From Deltaproteobacteria bacterium (GTDB taxonomy: Bacteria > Desulfobacterota > DSM-4660 > Desulfatiglandales > HGW-15): a DNA stretch of 8,638 bases. The notes under the pieces were generated by a model. It was given only the letters and a program-made list of their open reading frames with translations. It ran no database searches and was not told where the DNA came from. The position numbers and the translations under genes are program-made. The DNA is taken from the NCBI GenBank assembly GCA_021737245.1, contig JAIPEI010000133.1, positions 1-8,638 of the forward strand, read 5' to 3'. Below are positions 1 to 5,860 of the stretch, piece by piece. Within the stretch, counting starts at the first letter, position 1. Every line of letters begins with the position of its first letter.

Positions 1-4
1 CGGC

Positions 5-1726
5 TCACTCCCCCGCCCGGTACAGGGCCTGGATGTTGAGCTGGAGGCTCTCAACCCCCTTCCAACGGTTGATCCGGGGATAGTAGACCGCGCTCACCCT
101 CGTCCCCCCCAGGGGATGAAGATGCCCGTGGTCGAAGCTGATCGCTTCGAGCTCCTTTCCTTGGTGGGCGACGCGCAGCTTCAGGTGCCGGTCCCCCACC
201 ACCCTGGATTCCAGTACGTCCAGAGCGCCGGCCAGAAAGAGCGGTTCGGGGTTCCCCGAGCCGAAGGGCCCCAGCCTCTGGATCTCGTCGATCGTCTCCT
301 CCGTGACATCTGCAAGGGGAAGCTCCGCCTCGACACGAAGGGTGGGACGAAGGTCCGCTTCCGTCAGCTGCTCCAGGGCGGCGGCTTCCATGCCCTCACT
401 CAGGTGATCGAGGAACCTCGTCTCCAGACTCAGGCCGACGGCGCGGCTGTGCCCGCCGAACCGGAGGAACAGGCCGTCCAGGCCTTGAAGCGCGCCGTGG
501 AGATCGAAGCCGTCGATGCTCCGGCCCGACCCTGTAGCGACGCCGTCCTTCACGTCCAGGACGATGGCGGGCCGGCCGTACCGCATGGCGATGCGGGACG
601 CCACGATGCCGAGCACGCCCTGGTGCCACCCTTCGCCGTGAAGGATAAGTGTTCTCCTGCTCTTCGCGAGCTCGCCCGCCGGCAGCCTGGACTCGATGCG
701 GGCCAGGATGTCCCGCTCCAGCTCCTGGCGGTGATCGTTCAAGGCGTGGAGTTGCCCGGCGAGCCGCCTTGCCGAGGCCGGGTCGGAGGTGAGCAGGGCT
801 TCGAGACCCACCCGGGCCTCTCCCAGTCGCCCGGCGGCGTTGATGCGGGGGGCCAGCCGAAACGCCACATCCTCCGGGCAGACCCGGTCCTGTGCGATTC
901 CCGCCTGCTCCTGAAGGGCCAGCAAGCCGGGCCACCGGCTGGTTTTCATGACCTGCATGCCGGCGGTCACGAGCCTGCGGTTTTCCTCGAGCAGGGGCAC
1001 CATGTCCGCCAGCGTGCCGATCGCCACCAGGTCCAGGTAGGATCGAAGGTCCGGCTCGGGACGGGAGGTGAACCACCCGGCCTCGCGCATGGCCGCGCGG
1101 ACGGCAACGGCCAGGTAAAATGCCACGCCCACGCCTGCGGGCCCGCGGGAGGGAAAAGAGCAGTCCGGCCGTTTCGGATTGAGCACGGGACACGGGGCTT
1201 CGAAGTCGTCCGGGACGCGGTGGTGATCCGTGACCACCACGTCGAGCCCCCGGCTCACGGCGCGCTTCACCTCTTCCAGGTTTCCGGTGCCGCAGTCCAC
1301 CGTGATGAGGAGACCGCCGCGCGATCCGGCGATGCGGTCGACGGCATCGCGGTTCAGGCCGTATCCTTCCTTGAAACGATCCGGCACATACGGGAAAGCG
1401 GGCAGATCGAGATCGGAGAAGAATCGGACCAGGAGGGCCGTGGCTGTCAGCCCGTCCGCGTCGTAATCCCCATACACCGTGATGGGCAAGCCGTTGCGGG
1501 CCGCCCGGAGGACGCAGTCCACCGCCCGGTCCATGTCCTTGAGCAGGCCCGGAGGGCTCAAGTCGGCCAGGCGCGGGGAAAGGAACCGTTCGGCGGCGTC
1601 CGGCGTGTCGATCCCCCGTCGAACAAGGATCTGCGCCTGCAACGGAGAGATCCCCGCCTCGCGGGCCAGGCGGGGCGCCTCGAGTGCGGGTTTGTTGACA
1701 ATCCAGGATGCTCTTTGGGGTCGCAA
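5..1726 (-). CDS. recJ: Single-stranded-DNA-specific 5'-3' exonuclease RecJ
   Basis: RecJ degrades single-stranded DNA 5' to 3' in recombination repair, mismatch repair and processing of stalled forks, using Mn/Mg ions. The 573-residue product matches the usual bacterial length (about 560-580). The DHH phosphoesterase core is complete: GDYDADG at residues 86-92, VDCG with Asp144, TDHH at 166-169, GTLADMVPL with Asp241, and RINAAGRLG near 294-302. The DHHA1 part carries WHQGVLGIVASR (about 367-378) and the GGH motif at 424-426, followed by the C-terminal OB-like domain from about residue 462 containing LGPFGSGNPEP. The start is a TTG at 1726; an in-frame stop lies just upstream at 1747-1745, and no ATG fits better. 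The nearest ribosome-site candidate is a weak GAGAAG 11 bases upstream. It lies 128 bases downstream of kdsB on the same strand and is probably the last gene of that operon. The stop TGA is inside the window, so the gene is complete. Confidence 0.97.
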   Translation of the reverse strand: MRPQRASWIVNKPALEAPRLAREAGISPLQAQILVRRGIDTPDAAERFLSPRLADLSPPGLLKDMDRAVDCVLRAARNGLPITVYGDYDADGLTATALLVRFFSDLDLPAFPYVPDRFKEGYGLNRDAVDRIAGSRGGLLITVDCGTGNLEEVKRAVSRGLDVVVTDHHRVPDDFEAPCPVLNPKRPDCSFPSRGPAGVGVAFYLAVAVRAAMREAGWFTSRPEPDLRSYLDLVAIGTLADMVPLLEENRRLVTAGMQVMKTSRWPGLLALQEQAGIAQDRVCPEDVAFRLAPRINAAGRLGEARVGLEALLTSDPASARRLAGQLHALNDHRQELERDILARIESRLPAGELAKSRRTLILHGEGWHQGVLGIVASRIAMRYGRPAIVLDVKDGVATGSGRSIDGFDLHGALQGLDGLFLRFGGHSRAVGLSLETRFLDHLSEGMEAAALEQLTEADLRPTLRVEAELPLADVTEETIDEIQRLGPFGSGNPEPLFLAGALDVLESRVVGDRHLKLRVAHQGKELEAISFDHGHLHPLGGTRVSAVYYPRINRWKGVESLQLNIQALYRAGE

Positions 1727-1817
1727 GGTCAGGGCGGCTTCTCGTCAGAGTGTCAGAGGGCGATGGCCGGCAACGTTCCTTCCGTCGCTCGAGGCCGTGA
1801 CGGTTTCAGGCTCGGGA

Positions 1818-1833
1818 GCGGGCGGGAGCCCGC
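1818..1833 (-). other. Short GC hairpin between kdsB and recJ
   Basis: A perfect 6-base-pair stem with a 4-base loop (GCGGGC, TCCC, GCCCGC on the minus strand) lies in the 128-base kdsB-recJ spacer. No T-run follows it in the direction of transcription, so it does not look like an intrinsic terminator. It could be an mRNA stability or processing element, or chance in GC-rich DNA. I see no convincing promoter for recJ in this spacer. Confidence 0.3.
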
Positions 1834-1854
1834 ATGGAACACAGAGGCGCCTGA

Positions 1855-2601
1855 TCAGGGGGGCTGCGTCCGGGCCATCATGGACTCGATCCTCGCCAGA
1901 TCCTCCGGCGTGTCCACCTCGGGGGAGTCGTGAACGGTTTCCACGACCCGGATCCGGTGCCCGTGCTCGAGGGCCCGAAGCTGCTCCAGCTTCTCGGCCC
2001 GTTCGAGTCGCCCTTCCGGAAGCCCGGTGAAGGCCCTGAGAAACGCCGTGCGGTAGGCGTACAACCCGAGGTGCTTGTAGTGGACGCCGTCCGTCGCGGC
2101 GTCACGGTGGAAGGGGATGGGAAGGCGGGAGAAGTAAAGGGCAAACCCCCGGGCGTCGCACACCACCTTGACGTGGTTCGGATTGGACAGCTCCCCGGGA
2201 TCGTGGATGCGCACCATGAGGGTGCTCATGGAAAGCGATTCATCGTGAACCAGGGGCTCCACCATTTCCGCCAGGACCGCCGGATCGACCAGGGGCTGGT
2301 CCCCCTGCACGTTCACCACCAGATCCCCGTCTTCCAGGTCGAGCAACCCGGCGGACTCGGCGAGGCGGTCCGTCCCGGAGGCGTGGGTCTTCCGGGTCAT
2401 GACGGCCTTCCCGCCGAAACCCTCGACGCAGGCCAGGATCCTTTGGTCGTCCGTCGCGGTGAAGACATCGGAGATCTCTTCGCACAGGGACACCCTGCGA
2501 TAGACGTGCTCGATCATGGGGCGTCCCGCGATCGAGGCGAGCGGCTTGCCTGGAAAGCGGCTGGAGCCGTAGCGCGAGGGTATGATCGCCACGATGCGCA
2601 T
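1855..2601 (-). CDS. kdsB: 3-deoxy-manno-octulosonate cytidylyltransferase (CMP-Kdo synthetase) KdsB
   Basis: KdsB activates Kdo with CTP to give CMP-Kdo, the donor for the inner core of lipopolysaccharide; it is cytosolic and Mg-dependent. The 248-residue protein is full length for the family. The N-terminal nucleotide-binding signature SRYGSSRFPGKPL is at residues 9-21, GTDRLAE at 76-82, VNVQGDQPL at 96-104 (metal-binding Asp101), NPNHVKVV at 140-147, ALYFSR at 154-159, HLGLYAYR at 177-184, and EVDTPEDL at 228-235 (second metal Asp230). Many family members have Glu where this one has Gln after Asp101. The frame is open upstream to a GTG at 2670, but that would overlap queD and add 23 unlike residues. 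The ATG at 2601 begins exactly at the family's conserved MRIVAIIPSR and leaves a 44-base gap to queD. This gene is good evidence for a Gram-negative with Kdo-containing lipopolysaccharide. Confidence 0.97.
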   Translation of the reverse strand: MRIVAIIPSRYGSSRFPGKPLASIAGRPMIEHVYRRVSLCEEISDVFTATDDQRILACVEGFGGKAVMTRKTHASGTDRLAESAGLLDLEDGDLVVNVQGDQPLVDPAVLAEMVEPLVHDESLSMSTLMVRIHDPGELSNPNHVKVVCDARGFALYFSRLPIPFHRDAATDGVHYKHLGLYAYRTAFLRAFTGLPEGRLERAEKLEQLRALEHGHRIRVVETVHDSPEVDTPEDLARIESMMARTQPP

Positions 2602-2645
2602 GAAGGGGTTCCCCGTTCGGTCCCGCCCGGAGCGGGAGGAGGGAG

Positions 2646-3017
2646 TCAGGCGGGCTCGTAAGTCGCGCACGCCGTGTCCGACTCCCAGGCCGTCACGCGG
2701 CTCACCCGCACCAGCTCGCTGTTCAATTCCCTGCCCAGCGCATCGAAGATGTGGCGGGCGATGTTTTCAGAGGAAGGGTTCAGCCGGTCGAAAGGCTCCA
2801 CCTCGTTCAGGTACTTGTGATCGAGGTCTTCGAGCACGCGGTGTGTGGCGGCCTTGACGTCGTGAAAGTCGATGAGAAGCCCGTCGTTCCCCAGGGTTTC
2901 GCCGCGGACGAAGACCTCCACCTTCCAGTTGTGGCCGTGCATGTGCTCGCACTTCCCGCCGGACTCCCGCAACTGATGCGCCGCCGCGAATTGGGAAAGG
3001 ATTTTCAGCTCGTACAT
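2646..3017 (-). CDS. queD: 6-pyruvoyl-tetrahydropterin synthase family protein, probably 6-carboxy-tetrahydropterin synthase QueD
   Basis: Members of this family convert dihydroneopterin triphosphate. QueD makes 6-carboxytetrahydropterin for the queuosine/7-deazaguanine pathway. The protein has 123 residues, typical of QueD. Zinc ligands are visible as His14 in AAAHQL and His27/His29 in HGHN. The catalytic Cys23 has the C-x3-HGH spacing found in E. coli QueD. The Asp66-His67 pair in DLDHKYLN, the PSSEN segment (81-85) and Glu112 in WESDTA are also present. Only 3 bases separate its ATG from the stop of the zinc-ribbon gene upstream, so translation is probably coupled; its ribosome site (GAGGAGAG, somewhat far at about 14 bases) lies inside that gene. 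No queC, queE or folE is in the window, so a different pterin substrate cannot be excluded. The family call is sure; the exact substrate is inferred. Confidence 0.92.
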   Translation of the reverse strand: MYELKILSQFAAAHQLRESGGKCEHMHGHNWKVEVFVRGETLGNDGLLIDFHDVKAATHRVLEDLDHKYLNEVEPFDRLNPSSENIARHIFDALGRELNSELVRVSRVTAWESDTACATYEPA

Positions 3018-3020
3018 GGG

Positions 3021-3326
3021 TCAGTCTCGACTCTCCTCGACCTCCCCCTCCGCGTCCGCTTCCGCTTCGGGTCCGGCGCTTCCGTCGTAAGCCCTGCCGC
3101 ACTCCGTGCACCGCCCGCTTTCGATGATCCCGGTGCAGGCGCCGTCGGGGCAGAGAACCCGGTTTTCAAAGTCCAGCCCGCTCTCATCATCCGCGACGGC
3201 AGGAGGGCTTTCCTCTTCAAACGGGGCTCCGCAGACCAGGCAGTAGAGGCTGTTTTCCGGCACCTCACCGCCGCAGTCGGGGCAGGTTTTCGAAGGAAGG
3301 GTTTCTCCGCAGTGGGGACATTCCAT
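3021..3326 (-). CDS. Small cysteine-rich zinc-ribbon protein of unknown function
   Basis: This 101-residue protein has five CxxC-type knuckles: Cys3/Cys6, Cys15/Cys18, Cys29/Cys32, Cys59-x4-Cys64 and Cys73/Cys76. The segment CPDCGGEVPENSLYCLVCG (15-33) is a classical double-zinc-ribbon unit. A spacer rich in Asp and Glu leads to a second motif, CPDGACTG...CTECG (59-77). The last 20 or so residues are mostly Asp, Glu, Ala and Ser. There is no signal peptide or membrane segment. The ATG at 3326 is chosen because GAGGT sits 6 bases upstream; the frame is open to 3470, but that would run through the fmdB coding region. The gap to fmdB is 8 bases and to queD 3 bases, so it lies mid-operon. I do not know its function. 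A metal-dependent adaptor or nucleic-acid/protein contact role is possible but not shown. Confidence 0.85.
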   Translation of the reverse strand: MECPHCGETLPSKTCPDCGGEVPENSLYCLVCGAPFEEESPPAVADDESGLDFENRVLCPDGACTGIIESGRCTECGRAYDGSAGPEAEADAEGEVEESRD

Positions 3327-3334
3327 GGCGTACC

Positions 3335-3499
3335 TCAGCTCTTCCTGGATGTCACGGTTTGAAACGACGTGATCTGTTGTTTTACCCGTGTGCTCTTGCA
3401 CTTGGGACACCGAAACTTGGTTTTGTCGTACTCGGAAACGCTCAAGGTCTCGCTGAACTTCTTGTTGCATTTTTCACACTTGAAATCGTACGTAGGCAT
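3335..3499 (-). CDS. FmdB-family zinc ribbon protein
   Basis: A 54-residue protein beginning MPTYDFKCEKC, the hallmark of the FmdB/CxxC_CxxC_SSSS regulatory family (first linked to formamidase regulation; in most bacteria the role is unknown). One zinc ribbon is formed by Cys8/Cys11 and Cys31/Cys34, followed by a basic Ser/Thr-rich tail. The ATG at 3499 follows a near-perfect ribosome site, AGGAGGT, 6 bases upstream; a longer frame start at 3535 would skip that site and add unrelated residues. It is the first gene after the promoter at 3569-3596. Its TGA stop overlaps the ribosome site of the next zinc-ribbon gene (TGAGGT), a tight arrangement suggesting that the two are made together. Confidence 0.93.
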   Translation of the reverse strand: MPTYDFKCEKCNKKFSETLSVSEYDKTKFRCPKCKSTRVKQQITSFQTVTSRKS

Positions 3500-3524
3500 C
3501 TCAGACCTCCTGTGTGAAATGTGA

Positions 3525-3542
3525 AGCGGCGACAACGCCGCT
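3525..3542 (-). other. Leader hairpin of the fmdB operon
   Basis: A perfect 7-base-pair inverted repeat, AGCGGCG with a 4-base loop and CGCCGCT, lies between the promoter and the fmdB ribosome site, about 15 bases before AGGAGGT. It has no T-run, so it is not a terminator. In the transcript it would form a stable 5'-leader stem. It could protect the mRNA end or be a protein-binding site; no regulator is evident. Confidence 0.4.
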
Positions 3543-3568
3543 CCGCCTGGGCAATGAAAACGCCATCA

Positions 3569-3596
3569 ATCATAGCGTTTCGCAGCGGTTTGTCAA
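3569..3596 (-). promoter_or_regulatory. Sigma-70 type promoter for fmdB-zinc ribbon-queD-kdsB-recJ
   Basis: On the minus strand, a perfect -35 TTGACA (3596-3591) and a near-perfect -10 TATGAT (3574-3569) are separated by 16 bases. It sits right after the stop of the GNAT gene (3607). It would start transcription near 3562, giving a leader of about 60 bases before the fmdB ATG. This is the best-matching promoter in the window. Confidence 0.8.
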
Positions 3597-3606
3597 CAGT
3601 CCATGA

Positions 3607-4113
3607 TCAGGCTTTCAGCGGGAGGTCGAACCGCTGCTCCAGGATCTGCTGTCCCCACCGGGTCACCTCGTGTTCTTGGGATAAACGGAAACCGGCCTTC
3701 TCGTACAGGGACCGGGCTTGCTCCAGGCCTTGAAACGTCCAGAGAAAGAGACGGGCGTGGCCCGCGTCTTCGCAGAAGCTTACGGCCCGTTGAATGAGGT
3801 TCCCTCCGATTCCCCGCCCTTGAAAGTCCGGCTCCACGATGAACCACCGAAGGCGCGCCTCCCGCCCCCGGGATTCGGATCCGTCCACGGCCACGGACCC
3901 CGCAAAGGCATCCCCGCTCCAGGCCAGCCACAGACCGTCGCGGGCGGGATCGAAGCGGTCCAGGAACGCAGCGAGCTCGGATGCGACCTGGATCTCGAAG
4001 GACAGGTCCAGACCCCGGTTCTCGTGGTAATACGCTGCGTGGCAGGCGGTGATCAGCCCGATCGCGCCCGGAACACGGCCCGTGTATTGGATGTCGTTCA
4101 GCCCGTCTTTCAT
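3607..4113 (-). CDS. GNAT-family N-acetyltransferase
   Basis: A 168-residue acyl-CoA-dependent acetyltransferase of the GNAT fold. Motif A, with VEPDFQGRGIG (93-103) including the QGRGIG pyrophosphate loop, is clear. The C-terminal half has LYEKAGFRL (136-144), the usual motif B region. The N-terminal part (AIGLITACHAAYYHENRGLD, FDPARDGLWLA) and the end (TRWGQQILEQRFDLPL) resemble, from memory, the acetyltransferase half of MarR-GNAT fusion regulators; here no MarR DNA-binding domain is attached. The ATG at 4113 overlaps the pgeF stop as ATGA (4113-4110), which indicates translational coupling. A longer frame reaching 4890 is only the alternate frame of pgeF. The substrate cannot be predicted from sequence. 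Pairing with a peptidoglycan-linked enzyme makes an envelope amino sugar or peptide one possibility, but this is speculation. Confidence 0.9.
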   Translation of the reverse strand: MKDGLNDIQYTGRVPGAIGLITACHAAYYHENRGLDLSFEIQVASELAAFLDRFDPARDGLWLAWSGDAFAGSVAVDGSESRGREARLRWFIVEPDFQGRGIGGNLIQRAVSFCEDAGHARLFLWTFQGLEQARSLYEKAGFRLSQEHEVTRWGQQILEQRFDLPLKA

Positions 4114-4937
4114 GATATCCGAAATCCGAAATCCGTGATCATGGCCACCGTGGCGAAGCGGCCCGTGTCTCCCTCCCCCCGGTAGGAAAAGAAGAGATCG
4201 GTCCGGCAACGTGTGCAGACGCGGGCGAACATTACACTCGAGGGGTTCACGCCGGCCGCGGCCAGCTGGGCCCCGCTCAGGGCCCAGAGGTCGAAATGGT
4301 CGGGGCGGACCATGAACGCCCGAAAGGCGCGGGGAAAGATCTCTTTGTACCCCTTGAACTCGCCGCAGCAGGGACCGAGGGAGGGCCCCACCGCAGCCAG
4401 CAGGTCCCCCGGGCTGCACCCGAACTCCCGTTTCATGCGCTCCACCGCGGCGCCCAGGATGTTTGCGACGCTGCCTCTCCATCCGCAGTGAACATTGGCC
4501 ACCACCCGTCGGACCGGATCGAACAGGATCACGGCCTGGCAGTCCGCCTGCTTGATGACCAGACCCAGCCCGGGCGTATCCGTGATGAGTCCGTCCGCTT
4601 CGACGGGCTCGCGAAGCCGGTCCGCTTCGCCGCGGCGGATGGAGACCAGCTCCCGGCTGTGGGCCTGTTCCAGGAAAATGAGTTCGCCGGCTCCCAGGAC
4701 CCTGCGAATCCGCTCCAGGTTTGCACGCACCGAGGACGGTCGGTCCGATGTGCGGGAGCCCACGTTCAGGGAGCGAAAGGGGGGGCGGCTGACGCCGCCT
4801 CTCCGGGTAAAGACCCCGTGTGAAAGGGTGGGCTGTGCCTGGAGGCGTGCGAAACGAAAGAACGGAACGGAACGCCCGTCGACGACACAATCCTTTCGAA
4901 CGAACGTTGACCCTGGAACAGTGGGGGAAGTGGTCAT
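4110..4937 (-). CDS. pgeF: Peptidoglycan editing factor PgeF (YfiH/laccase-domain, DUF152)
   Basis: This 275-residue protein belongs to the YfiH family, first described as polyphenol oxidases. In E. coli, PgeF hydrolyses wrongly made cell-wall precursors carrying L-Ser in place of L-Ala. Family motifs are all present: SHGVFTRRGGVS (39-50), QAHS with metal ligand His93, ADGLITDTPGLGL (114-126), ADC with Cys133, VHCGWRG with His150 (149-155), GPSLGPCCGEF (184-194) and the end motif CTRCRTDLFFSYRGEGDTGR (241-260). The 17-residue step from Cys133 to His150 matches the known three-ligand zinc site. The ATG at 4937 has no good ribosome site, and a small stem (4947-4959) lies just upstream; no alternative start codon improves this. 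It begins 65 bases after the SRP RNA and overlaps the GNAT gene by 4 bases. Confidence 0.94.
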   Translation of the reverse strand: MTTSPTVPGSTFVRKDCVVDGRSVPFFRFARLQAQPTLSHGVFTRRGGVSRPPFRSLNVGSRTSDRPSSVRANLERIRRVLGAGELIFLEQAHSRELVSIRRGEADRLREPVEADGLITDTPGLGLVIKQADCQAVILFDPVRRVVANVHCGWRGSVANILGAAVERMKREFGCSPGDLLAAVGPSLGPCCGEFKGYKEIFPRAFRAFMVRPDHFDLWALSGAQLAAAGVNPSSVMFARVCTRCRTDLFFSYRGEGDTGRFATVAMITDFGFRIS

Positions 4938-4946
4938 GATAACGGA

Positions 4947-4959
4947 CGGCGGTGCGCCG
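4947..4959 (-). other. Small stem just upstream of pgeF
   Basis: A 5-base-pair stem with a 3-base loop (CGGCG, CAC, CGCCG on the minus strand) ends about 9 bases before the pgeF ATG, where a ribosome site would be expected. No Shine-Dalgarno sequence is visible. It may be the tail of the SRP RNA transcript or may reduce pgeF translation; chance is also possible. Confidence 0.25.
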
Positions 4960-5002
4960 CTAGGAAAGGTGAGGGCGTGCGAACGGGTGCTGGAAGCGAT
5001 AG

Positions 5003-5280
5003 TCCTTGGCCGTGCACCCCTTGTTCGGACCGCGCGAACATCCCCTCACCGAAGGGTTGGCGGGGGTAGAAAAGCCCATGACACCGACCTCCTTACTTAC
5101 CGCTGCTTCCTTCCGGACCTGACGGGGTTCGTAAGAGCCGGTCACATGAGATCCACCCTCCCGACCGCATCGGTGGCCGGGAATCTCCGACAAACGGCCT
5201 TTCCAAGGGGCTTTCGATCCCGCATGAGCGGATTTCGGGTTACAGGGCACCGCTAGCTCCCCATCTAGCACGGCCAAGGC
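5003..5280 (-). ncRNA. ffs: Signal recognition particle RNA, large bacterial type with Alu and S domains
   Basis: SRP RNA forms the targeting particle with Ffh and brings ribosomes making membrane and secreted proteins to FtsY. The S-domain signature GTCAGGTCCGGAAGGAAGC lies at about 5123-5105, with its GGAA tetraloop at 5114-5111 and the A-rich asymmetric loop that binds Ffh. Pairing continues outward for the full length: ACC/GGT, CTTAC/GTAAG, GGGTGG/CTACCC, CACCGA/TCGGTG, ATTCCC/GGGGAT and CCCCTTG/CAAGGGG. The two ends close with a perfect 12-base-pair helix (5279-5268 with 5015-5004). The 5' part is an Alu domain: GCCGTGCTAG near the start, the TGTAA U-turn motif at 5244-5240, a GGGG/CCC helix 3 (5262-5259 with 5247-5245) and a CCCG/CGGG helix 4 (5239-5236 with 5222-5219). 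The length of about 278 bases fits the large class rather than 4.5S. It starts about 16 bases after the HU stop. Exact ends are estimated. A 108-residue frame across it is not a gene. Confidence 0.93.
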
Positions 5281-5296
5281 TGTCATCTATCGATCG

Positions 5297-5575
5297 CTAG
5301 GCGATGTCGACACGTTCCTTGAGCTCTTTGCCGACCTTGAAGAACGGGAGCTTCTTGTCGGCTACGTGGATGACCTCGCCCGTCTTGGGATTCCGACCCT
5401 GGTATCCCTTGTAGTTCTTGATCTTGAAGCTCCCAAAGCCGCGGATTTCGACCCGTTCGCCCTGGATCAACGCGTTCTCCATGTCCCCGAAAACGGTGTT
5501 GACGACCTCTTCCGCCTTTTTCAGGGCCAGATTTTCCGCCTTGGCCAGTGCCTCAATGAGTTGGGATTTGTTCAT
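5297..5575 (-). CDS. hup: DNA-binding protein HU (HU/IHF family)
   Basis: HU is a small dimeric nucleoid protein that bends and compacts DNA and assists replication, repair and recombination. The 92-residue protein has the expected helical N-terminus (MNKSQLIEALA), GFGSF at 46-50, and the beta-arm RNPKTGE at 61-67 with the DNA-intercalating Pro63, followed by PFFKVGKELKERV at the C-terminus. The sequence fits HU better than IHF subunits. The ATG at 5575 begins exactly at the family start; AAGGA lies about 10 bases upstream. The frame extends upstream to 5659, but those residues are unlike HU and overlap the leader. A promoter lies at 5694-5666. The SRP RNA follows closely on the same strand, so the two may share a transcript. 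Confidence 0.97.
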   Translation of the reverse strand: MNKSQLIEALAKAENLALKKAEEVVNTVFGDMENALIQGERVEIRGFGSFKIKNYKGYQGRNPKTGEVIHVADKKLPFFKVGKELKERVDIA

Positions 5576-5665
5576 GGCGATACGTCCTTTTTGGATGCTT
5601 TGAGGGATGCGCCGCATTCCCGGGAGACATCCAGGTCGCCCGGGCGAAGCCGAAACCACCCCATA

Positions 5666-5694
5666 CTTGTAATGAACACGGGCATTCGAGTCAA
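5666..5694 (-). promoter_or_regulatory. Probable promoter of the HU gene
   Basis: On the minus strand, -35 TTGACT (5694-5689; 5 of 6 consensus bases) and -10 TACAAG (5671-5666; 4 of 6) are 17 bases apart. The start site would be near 5659, giving a leader of about 84 bases. It is divergent from the cmk promoter, with about 85 bases between the two elements. It may also serve the SRP RNA. Confidence 0.6.
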
Positions 5695-5758
5695 GTCCTA
5701 ATCCGGCAACATTCGGCTGTGGGGGGGCGGGAAAAAGCCGGGGGCGTCACCAAAGGGC

Positions 5759-5785
5759 TTGATCTTTGGAGTCCCTTGGTATAAA
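5759..5785 (+). promoter_or_regulatory. Extended -10 promoter for cmk-rpsA
   Basis: A -10 TATAAA at 5780-5785 is preceded by TG at 5777-5778 (TGnTATAAA, an extended -10). A partial -35 TTGATC lies at 5759-5764, 15 bases upstream. Transcription would begin near 5792 with a leader of about 70 bases. This also argues against starting cmk at the upstream in-frame codon at 5759, which lies within the promoter. Confidence 0.6.
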
Positions 5786-5832
5786 AGCCAAAAACCGAGC
5801 GTTGTCTGCAACGAAATGACACTGTTTCAACG

Positions 5833-5851
5833 CGCGGGGACGAATCCCGCG
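5833..5851 (+). other. Leader hairpin touching the cmk ribosome site
   Basis: A perfect 6-base-pair stem (CGCGGG at 5833-5838 with CCCGCG at 5846-5851) encloses a 7-base loop. Its 3' arm shares the first G of the GGAG ribosome site (5851-5854). In the mRNA this stem could tune access to the cmk start. It is GC-rich and short, so chance cannot be ruled out. Confidence 0.35.
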
Positions 5852-5860
5852 GAGCGGGGA

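Noticed and set aside
116..1933. Open frame of 605 codons on the plus strand opposite recJ
   Set aside because: It is antisense to a clear RecJ reading frame, its translation is low-complexity with no domain I recognise, and long antisense frames are expected in GC-rich DNA.
3021..3470. A longer 149-residue form of the zinc-ribbon protein
   Set aside because: The added 48 residues overlap fmdB in another frame, and a good ribosome site precedes the ATG at 3326.
3607..4890. A 427-residue protein with a long Arg/Pro/Gly-rich N-terminus before the GNAT domain
   Set aside because: The extra part is the alternate frame of pgeF; the GNAT gene starts at the ATGA overlap at 4113.
5062..5160. A small 4.5S-type SRP RNA of about 99 bases
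   Set aside because: This segment folds well alone, but pairing extends continuously to a 12-base-pair terminal helix and includes Alu motifs, so the larger RNA is a better explanation.
4960..5286. Open frame of 108 codons on the minus strand after HU
   Set aside because: It coincides almost exactly with the SRP RNA, whose paired structure explains the sequence.
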